Assembly: GCF_900129545.1 (NCBI RefSeq)
Contig: NZ_FQWB01000009.1
Span: 1 to 64,000 of the forward strand
Reading direction: 5' to 3'
Source: Flavobacterium fluvii
GTDB lineage: Bacteria > Bacteroidota > Bacteroidia > Flavobacteriales > Flavobacteriaceae
Length of the DNA: 64,000 nt
In this document: positions 53,192-59,665 of the stretch, one piece after another
How positions within the stretch are numbered: position 1 is the first letter of the stretch
Layout of the letters: each line of letters starts with the position of its first letter
Notes under the pieces: model-generated
The model's input: only the letters and a program-made list of their open reading frames with translations
Told to the model about the DNA's origin: nothing
Databases searched by the model: none
Made by a program: the position numbers and the translations under genes

Positions 53192-54322
53192 TTATAATCT
53201 CTGGCTCATGTTGCGAACCATCATTTCTTTCCAGGTTCTAAAATCTCCGGCCAAGATATGTTTTCTGGCTTCACGAACCAACCACATATAAAATCCAAGA
53301 TTGTGTATCGTGGCAATTTGTTTTCCTAGGTATTCGTTGGCGGCAAACAAGTGACGCAAATAGGCTTTGGTATATTCCGTGTCCACAAAAGTATGTCCCA
53401 TTTCATCCACAGGCGAAAAATCAGCCTCCCACTTTTTATTTTTGATGTTGATGGTTCCGTTTGCAGTAAACAGCATTCCGTTTCTGGCATTTCTAGTTGG
53501 CATCACGCAATCGAACATGTCAATTCCCAAAGCAATATTCTCCAAAATATTGATTGGAGTTCCCACACCCATCAAATAACGAGGTTTGTCTTCCGGAAGA
53601 ATTTCACAAACCACTTCGGTCATCGCATACATTTCCTCGGCTGGCTCTCCTACCGAAAGTCCTCCAATGGCGTTCCCCTGTTGACCAGAATTCGCTATAT
53701 ATTCTGCAGATTGTCGGCGTAAATCTTTATAAGTACTTCCCTGAATAATTGGGAAAAATGTTTGGTCATAACCATATTTTGTCGGCACTTTTTCCAAATG
53801 ATTGATACATCTGTCCAACCAACGGTGTGTCATGTGCATCGAGCGTTGTGCATAACGGTAATCGCAAGGATAAGGTGTACATTCGTCGAAAGCCATAATG
53901 ATGTCGGCGCCAATGGTACGCTGAATTTCCATCACGTTTTCAGGAGTGAAAAAATGATAGGAACCGTCAATATGCGATTTGAATTTTACGCCTTCTTCCT
54001 TTATTTTTCTGTTGGCCGAAAGCGAATACACTTGATATCCACCCGAATCAGTCAAAATATTTCTGTCCCAATTCATGAATTTGTGCAAACCACCGGCTTT
54101 TTCCAAAATTTCGGTTTGCGGACGAAGGTATAAATGATAGGTATTCCCAAGGATAATATCCGGGTTTATTTCTTCTTTCAATTCCCGTTGGTGTACTCCT
54201 TTTACCGAAGCAACCGTTCCCACAGGCATAAAAATTGGGGTTTCAATCACGCCGTGATCAGTAGTGATACTTCCTGCTCTGGCTTTGGTATGTGGATCTT
54301 TTTGTAATAAATCAAATTTCAT
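53192..54322 (-). CDS. tgt: Queuine tRNA-ribosyltransferase
   Basis: 376 aa, a TIM-barrel TGT. Catalytic landmarks: LTDSGGYQVYSLS (Asp92), MAFDECTPYPCD (about 143-154), IGGLSVGEP (219-227) and nucleophile Asp271 in MFDCVMPTRNARNG. It exchanges guanine-34 for preQ1 in GUN-anticodon tRNAs. Odd point: the usual zinc-site C-x-C-x2-C before YTRAYL is absent here; residues 308-318 read MGHTFVDTEYT with no Cys, though the zinc His equivalent (His340, IATIHNLGFY) is kept. It probably heads the operon with the LptF/G and EamA genes. A TATCTTTG box lies at 54342-54349. Confidence 0.95.
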   Translation of the reverse strand: MKFDLLQKDPHTKARAGSITTDHGVIETPIFMPVGTVASVKGVHQRELKEEINPDIILGNTYHLYLRPQTEILEKAGGLHKFMNWDRNILTDSGGYQVYSLSANRKIKEEGVKFKSHIDGSYHFFTPENVMEIQRTIGADIIMAFDECTPYPCDYRYAQRSMHMTHRWLDRCINHLEKVPTKYGYDQTFFPIIQGSTYKDLRRQSAEYIANSGQQGNAIGGLSVGEPAEEMYAMTEVVCEILPEDKPRYLMGVGTPINILENIALGIDMFDCVMPTRNARNGMLFTANGTINIKNKKWEADFSPVDEMGHTFVDTEYTKAYLRHLFAANEYLGKQIATIHNLGFYMWLVREARKHILAGDFRTWKEMMVRNMSQRL

Positions 54323-54341
54323 AGAGGCATTTTTCAGTGCG

Positions 54342-54349
54342 CAAAGATA
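54342..54349 (-). promoter_or_regulatory. -7 box (TATCTTTG) of tgt
   Basis: Exact TAnnTTTG on the minus strand, 19 nt upstream of the start. Two ATTTAGG heptamers lie just upstream (54361-54367, 54375-54381). Confidence 0.45.
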
Positions 54350-54467
54350 ATTTATTTAAGATTTAGGGAATGGGATTTAGGATTTTATTTAACATTAGTC
54401 TTTTGAATAGATAATTATCTTTTTGTTTCTCTAAAAAGGATTGTTTTTAGTAAGTAAAATCATTAGG

Positions 54468-54496
54468 TTTGTAAATATAGATAAACATTACTTTTG
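54468..54496 (+). promoter_or_regulatory. Promoter of the HEPN-like gene
   Basis: TTTG (54468-54471), 17-bp spacer, TACTTTTG (54489-54496). Leader about 90 nt. Confidence 0.55.
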
Positions 54497-54591
54497 TCAA
54501 ACAATGCCAACTAATTTTGGGTGGATAATGGTCGTTTTATCAGACCAATCTATAAGTCAGCAACAATTTAATCAGAACATATCTAGTATAA

Positions 54592-55281
54592 ATGAAAACA
54601 TGGAGTGTTAAGTTTTTAGAAAACATAGAAATTTCAAAATTTATCTTTCAGAGCAACGCTAATAGTATGCTATCAATTTTTAGTGATATTGAAAATGTCA
54701 GAGAAATAAAAATTACAGAATTTGAAAATCAAATTAAAGCTTGGTCTAATGAAAATAGTATCGGAGTCCGTGAAATTTGGAATGAACTTGCTGATGAACA
54801 TTTTGATCATTATAATCACTATAAAAACCATATAAATTACATGGTTTTGAATTCTCTTTTTATATCTACTTTTTCTTTATTTGAAAACCATTTAAACAGA
54901 ATTGCAGAACTAGCTTACGAAGAACTTAAACCTTCAATAAAAATCGTTGATATCAAGGGAAATGGAGAATTAGATACATGTAGAAAATATCTAAATATAG
55001 TTTGTAATGTTAAATCTGCTAATAGTGATTTTCACAAATGGCAGGAAATTATACAGTATAAGGCAATTAGAAATTCAATCGTTCATAATGGAAGTGTATT
55101 AAATAGGGCTGAAAAAGAAAATTTAGAAAAAATTCCTGGTTATCCATTGATTAAAAAATACAATATGTGGCATACTCCAAAAGTAGTTTACTTTCGAATT
55201 AATCAAGTTAACTTTTTAGAGGACTTCATAAAATTATCGATTGACTACAGTATAAATATTGTTTATGAACTTACGCATTAA
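54592..55281 (+). CDS. HEPN-like hypothetical protein
   Basis: 229 aa, soluble, helical, unusually AT-rich codons. The segment QYKAIRNSIVHNGSVL contains R-N-x3-H (Arg160, His165), the R-x(4-6)-H signature of HEPN-type ribonucleases and related proteins. It is preceded by an aromatic helix with SLFISTFSLFENHLNRI, as in many HEPN-superfamily members. There is no adjacent nucleotidyltransferase or antitoxin that I can see, so it is either a solitary member or part of a lost module. Role in RNA cleavage or defence is inference; the family could also be non-catalytic. It sits in an accessory gap between tgt and the dehydrogenase. Confidence 0.6.
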   Translation: MKTWSVKFLENIEISKFIFQSNANSMLSIFSDIENVREIKITEFENQIKAWSNENSIGVREIWNELADEHFDHYNHYKNHINYMVLNSLFISTFSLFENHLNRIAELAYEELKPSIKIVDIKGNGELDTCRKYLNIVCNVKSANSDFHKWQEIIQYKAIRNSIVHNGSVLNRAEKENLEKIPGYPLIKKYNMWHTPKVVYFRINQVNFLEDFIKLSIDYSINIVYELTH

Positions 55282-55417
55282 ACCGATACTAACAGCGGTT
55301 TGGCGCAATTGCTGTTTCAGTTGTCACAGGAAACTATTTTTTCCATAATTACGTATAAGCCCGGCCGAGAGAACTCACTTCCTATTTCCACAACTATCAT
55401 CAAGCCACAGGACGATA

Positions 55418-55522
55418 CAAATCCCTCTTCAAAACCTCCCCAATTTTCAACGCACATTTTTCGTCATCAATCGTCACCGAGATAATTCCTCCGGCATAAC
55501 CTACGCGTTATCCACAAGGATA
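55418..55522 (-). pseudogene. Remnant of the FAD oxidoreductase C-terminus
   Basis: 105 bp align without gaps to 57376-57480, the 3' end of the intact oxidoreductase gene, with about 89 identical bases by eye. Read in the same frame on the minus strand it gives YPCG, a stop, then RVGYAGGIISVTIDDEKCAL and KIGEVLKRDL, against YPCGEGAGYAGGIISAAIDG and EKCALKIGEVLKKNL in the intact protein. It carries an in-frame stop (GAG to TAA), has lost its own stop codon and has no upstream gene body. A decayed fragment of a duplicate or of a second paralogue. Confidence 0.85.
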
Positions 55523-55644
55523 CCCCAATAGCAAAAGCATCTTGCTCGAACATACAAACAAAGTAAAACACAAGAACCAAAAGGAACTATCATATTTTTT
55601 TAAACAAATTATACTAATTCTATAGAATTTATAAAATTATTTTG

Positions 55645-55669
55645 TAAGTTTGTTTCAACGATGAAACAA
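55645..55669 (+). promoter_or_regulatory. -7 box and 20-bp inverted repeat upstream of the Cys-rich leader
   Basis: TAAGTTTG (55645-55652) matches the -7 consensus exactly. Overlapping it, TTGTTTCA (55650-55657) and TGAAACAA (55662-55669) form a perfect inverted repeat with a 4-bp spacer, a possible operator or the 5' hairpin of the leader RNA. No -33 TTG at the right distance. Confidence 0.4.
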
Positions 55670-55822
55670 TTTAAGTCAAACGCCTTTTAATTGAATGTAA
55701 TTTGGAAGTTGTCCGCTTGATTTTCGGCTTACTATTAGCTTTAGCAGCAAGAATATTTCTTGATTTTATTAATCTTCCATACAAAGTGAAGGGCATTTTA
55801 AAATTCTTATAAAAACAACAAC

Positions 55823-55915
55823 ATGAGAACCAACAGAAACAGAAATATAATGATGCAATGCTGTAGCATAAAAATTCCTCCGTGTTGTTGCCTGGTCTTA
55901 TTTATGGAAAAATAA
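55823..55915 (+). CDS. Cysteine-rich 30-codon leader peptide (candidate)
   Basis: ATG at 55823, stop TAA at 55913-55915. The peptide MRTNRNRNIMMQCCSIKIPP is followed by CCCLVLFMEK: five Cys in 30 residues, in a CC pair and a CCC run. The stop codon overlaps the first bases of a strong intrinsic terminator (55915-55944), and the dehydrogenase ATG is 56 nt after that stem. Short ORF, run of one rare amino acid, terminator, then structural gene is the arrangement of transcription attenuators. No signal peptide or other function is visible. Real translation is not proven. Confidence 0.5.
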   Translation: MRTNRNRNIMMQCCSIKIPPCCCLVLFMEK

Positions 55916-55950
55916 AGCTCTTTTGTAACAACTCAAAAGAGCTTTTTTTA
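55915..55950 (+). terminator. Intrinsic terminator or attenuator before the dehydrogenase
   Basis: AAGCTCTTTTG (55915-55925) pairs with CAAAAGAGCTT (55934-55944), an 11-bp perfect stem with an 8-nt loop and a T-run. It lies between the Cys-rich ORF and the dehydrogenase start at 56000. Confidence 0.85.
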
Positions 55951-55999
55951 TAGAATTAATTTAAAAAATAAAATCAAACACAATTTAAAAAACAGCATC

Positions 56000-57286
56000 A
56001 TGAGTTCCGAAATAATAAAACAGAATCCCTTTCAATCCATGATTGATCGATTCAATATAGCAGCAGACATTTTAAACCTGGATGATCCAATCCGCCAAAA
56101 ATTACAACGACCAGAAAAACAAATCGTGGTAAACTTTTCGATCGTGTTAGATAATGGAATTGAGCAAAACTTTGAAGGCTATCGCATCATTCACAATACT
56201 GCATTAGGACCTTCAAAAGGAGGAATTCGTTATGACACTGCGGTAAATTTAGAAGAAGTAAAAGCTCTGGCAGCTTGGATGACTTGGAAATCGGCAGTTA
56301 CGGGAATCCCTTTTGGGGGAGCAAAAGGAGGAATTATTTGTGACCCGAATACACTCTCCAAAACAGAACTTGAAAAAATAACAAGAGCCTACACTAAAAG
56401 TTTGTCTGATATTTTTGGCCCTCAAAAAGATGTTCCTGCTCCAGATATGGGAACAGGGCCAGATGAAATGGGATGGCTTATGGATGAATTTTCTCTGGTT
56501 CATGGCAAAACAATTCATGGAGTTGTTACCGGAAAGCATTTGAATGTCGGAGGTTCTTTGGGACGCGTGGAAGCAACAGGAAAAGGCGTGAGCATCATAA
56601 CTCTTTTAGCACTTGAAAAATTAAAGCTGAGACCTGCAAGATCCACTGTTGCTGTCCAGGGATTTGGAAACGTAGGACTTCATTCTGCTTTATTTCTTTT
56701 TGAAAAAGGATTGAAAGTGCTTGCAGTCAGTGATGTTTCGGAAGCATTATACAATCCTGAAGGAATCAATATTCCCGAGCTGATATTGTATTACAATCTC
56801 AACAATAAAAGCATTAAAGGCTACCCGAATTCGGTTTCCATAAAACATGAGGAATTATTGCTTTTGGAAGTCGATGTCTTGATACCGGCTGCAAAAGAAG
56901 ACGTTATTACCAAAACCAATGCTAATGCCGTTCGAGCCAGAATTATTGTCGAAGGTGCAAACGGTCCAGTTTCTTCAGATGCCGATGCCATATTACATGA
57001 CAATAATGTTTTGGTGATTCCTGATATTTTAGCAAATGCCGGCGGAGTAACGGTTTCCTATTTCGAATGGCTTCAAAATATACTTACAGAAACTTGGGGA
57101 GCCAATCAAGTCAATAAACGGCTTCAAAACACATTAACGGAAAGCTTTGAAACTGTTTTTTATACAGCTGCCAAATACAAAGTGACGCCACGTATAGCCT
57201 CTTACATTCTTGCTTTGAAAAAAGTGGCTGAAACACAATCCATTAAAGAAGTGGCTTTGACTACTGCCAACTACAAACAAAATTAA
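56000..57286 (+). CDS. Glu/Leu/Phe/Val family dehydrogenase (glutamate dehydrogenase type)
   Basis: 428 aa. The N-terminal substrate domain has GYRIIHNTALGPSKGGIRYD, WMTWKSAVTGIPFGGAKGGI (substrate and catalytic lysines) and KDVPAPDMGTGPDEMGW (catalytic Asp). The C-terminal Rossmann domain has VQGFGNVGLHSALFLFEKG. Length and motifs fit hexameric NAD-type glutamate dehydrogenases, which link glutamate and 2-oxoglutarate/ammonium; leucine or phenylalanine dehydrogenases are shorter. Any transcription from upstream must pass the terminator at 55915-55950, suggesting attenuation control. Its own terminator is at 57293-57351. Confidence 0.93.
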   Translation: MSSEIIKQNPFQSMIDRFNIAADILNLDDPIRQKLQRPEKQIVVNFSIVLDNGIEQNFEGYRIIHNTALGPSKGGIRYDTAVNLEEVKALAAWMTWKSAVTGIPFGGAKGGIICDPNTLSKTELEKITRAYTKSLSDIFGPQKDVPAPDMGTGPDEMGWLMDEFSLVHGKTIHGVVTGKHLNVGGSLGRVEATGKGVSIITLLALEKLKLRPARSTVAVQGFGNVGLHSALFLFEKGLKVLAVSDVSEALYNPEGINIPELILYYNLNNKSIKGYPNSVSIKHEELLLLEVDVLIPAAKEDVITKTNANAVRARIIVEGANGPVSSDADAILHDNNVLVIPDILANAGGVTVSYFEWLQNILTETWGANQVNKRLQNTLTESFETVFYTAAKYKVTPRIASYILALKKVAETQSIKEVALTTANYKQN

Positions 57287-57292
57287 AGTCAG

Positions 57293-57351
57293 AAAGAGAT
57301 ATTGTATCTGATAATTTCAACAGAAATTGTTAATTGACACAATATCTCTTT
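57293..57351. terminator. Intrinsic terminator of the dehydrogenase gene
   Basis: AAAGAGATATTGT (57293-57305) pairs with ACAATATCTCTTT (57339-57351), a 13-bp stem with a 33-nt loop, followed by a T-rich stretch. Confidence 0.75.
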
Positions 57352-57372
57352 TTATTTAAAAAGCGGGAACAT

Positions 57373-58941
57373 TTACAAATTCTTCTTCAAAACCTCTCCA
57401 ATCTTCAAGGCACATTTCTCACCATCAATTGCTGCCGAGATAATTCCTCCGGCATAACCTGCCCCTTCTCCACAAGGATACAAGCCTTTTATTTGAAGGT
57501 GTTCCAATGTTTCTGGATCTCTGGGAATGCGCACCGGAGAGGAAGTTCTCGATTCAGGCGCATGAAGAACGGCTTCATTCGTCAAGAAACCTCGCATCGA
57601 TTTTCCGAATTCCACGAAACCTTCCCGCAATATTTGAGTCAGGAATCCGGGGAAAACCTGCCCCATTTCCACAGAAGCTGTTCCGGGAACATAAGACGTT
57701 TTTGGGATATTGGAAGAGACTTTGTTTTGCGTAAAATCGACCATTTTCTGGGCAGGCACTTTTTGGGTTTGTCCTGCCAAATGCCAAGCTTTTTGTTCGA
57801 TGCTTTTTTGAAATTCCATTCCTGCCAAAGCACCGAATTTGGCAAACGGCTTGAAATCTTCGAGTTTCAATTCGACCACGATTCCAGAATTGGCCGTAGA
57901 TTGATCTCTTTTGGATGGCGACCAACCATTGGTAACCACTTCACCGGGACTTGTCGCACAAGGCGCAATCACGCCGCCGGGACACATACAAAAAGAATAC
58001 ATTCCCCTGCCTCCTACCTGCTTCACGATGGAATAAGGCGATGGCGGCAAATGTTCCCCACGATAATCGCAACTGTACTGAATACTGTCAATCAACGACT
58101 GTGGATGTTCCGCTCGAACGCCCAAGGCAAAAGCTTTGGCTTCGATAAAAATTTGTTTTCTGTCGAGTAATTCAAAAATATCGCGGGCAGAATGTCCTGT
58201 TGCCAAGATTATTTTGTTGGCAAGAATCGTGTCGCCTTTTTTGGTCACGATGCCTTGCACTTCATTGTTTTTGATGATGATATCGGTCAATCGGGTTTCG
58301 AAAAGCACCTGACCTCCCATTTCAATGATTTTCTCCCGCATATCCTGAATGATTTGCGGTAATTTATTGGTTCCAATGTGCGGATGGGCATCAACCAAAA
58401 TATCGTGTGAAGCTCCATAAGCAACAAATAATTCCAGAATTCGGGTTACGTCGCCACGCTTTTTGGAACGGGTATATAGTTTTCCGTCAGAATAGGTTCC
58501 TGCTCCGCCTTCTCCAAAACAATAATTGGAATCTTCGTCCACAACATGATCCCTGTTGATGGCTTTCAAATCACGACGACGACCGCGAACATCTTTTCCA
58601 CGCTCGATTACTATGGGTTTCAAACCCAATTCTATCAATTGCAAAGCGGCAAATAATCCCGCAGGACCTGCACCCACAACAATAACTTCTTGAGCGTTTT
58701 CAACATTTTTGTATTCCGGCAGTTCAATTTTAGCTTCCTGAATAGGTTCACCAACCAAATAAATAGTCACTTTCAAATTGAATTTCACCGCTTTTTGGCG
58801 CGCATCAATCGAACGTTTCAGGATGGAAATATGTTGGATTTCTTTGGCATCCACCCGAATTAATTTGGAAACATGTTGTTTGAGCAACAGTTCATTTGTG
58901 GCTATTTCTGGAGATACTTGAAAAAGAAGTTCTTGTGGCAT
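57373..58941 (-). CDS. FAD-dependent oxidoreductase (uncharacterised dehydrogenase family)
   Basis: 522 aa. An N-terminal 95-residue domain (PQELLFQVSPEIATNELLLK) is followed by a Rossmann FAD-binding motif VVGAGPAGLFAALQLIELGL with ERGKDVRGRRRDL. A second conserved block is YCFGEGGAGTYSDGKLYTRS, and FAD-contact motifs near the end include GLYPCGEGAGYAGGIISAA. I place it in the family of uncharacterised FAD-dependent dehydrogenases (COG2509-like). Substrate unknown. A 35-codon relic of its C-terminus occurs at 55418-55522. A TATTTTTG box at 58983-58990 (minus) precedes it. Confidence 0.9.
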   Translation of the reverse strand: MPQELLFQVSPEIATNELLLKQHVSKLIRVDAKEIQHISILKRSIDARQKAVKFNLKVTIYLVGEPIQEAKIELPEYKNVENAQEVIVVGAGPAGLFAALQLIELGLKPIVIERGKDVRGRRRDLKAINRDHVVDEDSNYCFGEGGAGTYSDGKLYTRSKKRGDVTRILELFVAYGASHDILVDAHPHIGTNKLPQIIQDMREKIIEMGGQVLFETRLTDIIIKNNEVQGIVTKKGDTILANKIILATGHSARDIFELLDRKQIFIEAKAFALGVRAEHPQSLIDSIQYSCDYRGEHLPPSPYSIVKQVGGRGMYSFCMCPGGVIAPCATSPGEVVTNGWSPSKRDQSTANSGIVVELKLEDFKPFAKFGALAGMEFQKSIEQKAWHLAGQTQKVPAQKMVDFTQNKVSSNIPKTSYVPGTASVEMGQVFPGFLTQILREGFVEFGKSMRGFLTNEAVLHAPESRTSSPVRIPRDPETLEHLQIKGLYPCGEGAGYAGGIISAAIDGEKCALKIGEVLKKNL

Positions 58942-58982
58942 TGTTGCAGTTGATTGGGTTATTTGAAAACAATAACGAAATG

Positions 58983-58990
58983 CAAAAATA
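58983..58990 (-). promoter_or_regulatory. -7 box (TATTTTTG) for the FAD oxidoreductase
   Basis: Exact TAnnTTTG on the minus strand, 41 nt upstream of the start; no clear -33 TTG. Confidence 0.4.
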
Positions 58991-59114
58991 GTATTTTGAA
59001 GTGAACTTTACTTATTCCAAATGGAGAACCTTTTCCAAAGTTTGGAACTTTGATAAAGGGATTTGGTCTTTTCAAATCAGACTTTAGTAACTTTACCATC
59101 TAAAAACATTCAAA

Positions 59115-59351
59115 ATGTCCAGACAAATTAAATTGATATGGGATTTTCGTGGTCCAGCTTCTGGAAAAACGGCCGAACATCACGAAATTCATTTAAAGGA
59201 ATATATCGTTGCTGAAAATTTATCTCCCAATATTACCGGTTTTAAAATCCATAACGAAATGTATGCCACTGCTTTTATGGTCGTCACCGATGAAACGATG
59301 ATAAAGGTACGTGATGCCTTGAAACCGCATCGAGGGGAAGTTAGCAGTTAG
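59115..59351 (+). CDS. Small conserved-looking hypothetical protein
   Basis: 78 aa: begins MSRQIKLIWDFRGPASGKTA, with a His-rich EHHEIHLKEYIV segment and FKIHNEMYATAFMVVTDETM. Compact, soluble, no signal peptide; no named family recognised. Its last codons (GEVSS) and TAG stop are made by the first units of the GTTAGCA heptamer array. A TAACTTTA near-match to the -7 box precedes it. Confidence 0.7.
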   Translation: MSRQIKLIWDFRGPASGKTAEHHEIHLKEYIVAENLSPNITGFKIHNEMYATAFMVVTDETMIKVRDALKPHRGEVSS

Positions 59352-59465
59352 CAGTTAGCAGTTAGCAGTTAGCAGTTAGCAGTTAGCAGTTAGCAGTTAG
59401 CAGTTAGCAGTTAGCAGTTAGCAGTTAGCAGTTAGCAGTTAGCAGTTAGCAGTTAGCAGTTAGCA
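59340..59465. repeat. Heptamer array, 18 x GTTAGCA
   Basis: 126 bp of perfect tandem GTTAGCA units. It begins inside the last codons of the small gene at 59115 and supplies its stop codon. In every reading frame the array has a TAG once per 21 bp. Confidence 0.97.
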
Positions 59466-59509
59466 AAAAAACGAAAATGTCTTGAGAAATCAAGACATTT
59501 TCGTTTTTT
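59466..59509. terminator. Bidirectional terminator between the two heptamer arrays
   Basis: Perfect 20-bp arms (59466-59485 and 59490-59509; core CGAAAATGTCTTGA / TCAAGACATTTTCG) with a GAAA loop and A6/T-run ends. It lies midway between two convergent genes. Confidence 0.92.
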
Positions 59510-59534
59510 TTTTATATGGATGTTTAATATTCTT

Positions 59535-59665
59535 AATCTGAAATCTGAAATCTGAAATCTGAAATCTGAAATCTGAAATCTGAAATCTGAAATCTGAAAT
59601 CTGAAATCTGAAATCTGAAATCTGAAATCTGAAATCTGAAATCTGAAATCTGAAATCTGAAATCT
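59535..59665. repeat. Heptamer array, 18 x AATCTGA plus a partial unit
   Basis: 131 bp of perfect tandem AATCTGA ending AATCT. Its right edge overlaps the stop codon (59664-59666) of the convergent helicase gene. Unit length and copy number equal those of the GTTAGCA array on the other side of the terminator. Confidence 0.97.

Larger units (their letters stand above)
55282..55822. other. Accessory intergenic stretch
   Basis: Contains a hairpin directly after the HEPN-like gene (AACAGC at 55291-55296 with GCTGTT at 55311-55316), the decayed gene fragment at 55418-55522, and the candidate promoter and inverted repeat at 55645-55669. A nine-codon ATG frame starts at 55661 (MKQFKSNAF). No full gene. 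Confidence 0.55.

Noticed and set aside
55291..55316. Possible integron attC site
   Set aside because: The flanking bases do not fit the RYYYAAC/GTTRRRY core sites and no integrase is present; kept only as a low-interest hairpin.
55823..55950. Riboswitch upstream of the dehydrogenase
   Set aside because: I find no conserved aptamer pattern; the leader ORF plus terminator explains the region better.
57334..58170. 278-codon open frame on the plus strand
   Set aside because: Entirely antisense to the FAD oxidoreductase, whose motifs are convincing. The antisense translation is rich in Arg, Cys, Phe and His without domains.
59340..59665. CRISPR array
   Set aside because: Units are 7 bp, perfectly tandem and without spacers; no cas genes nearby.
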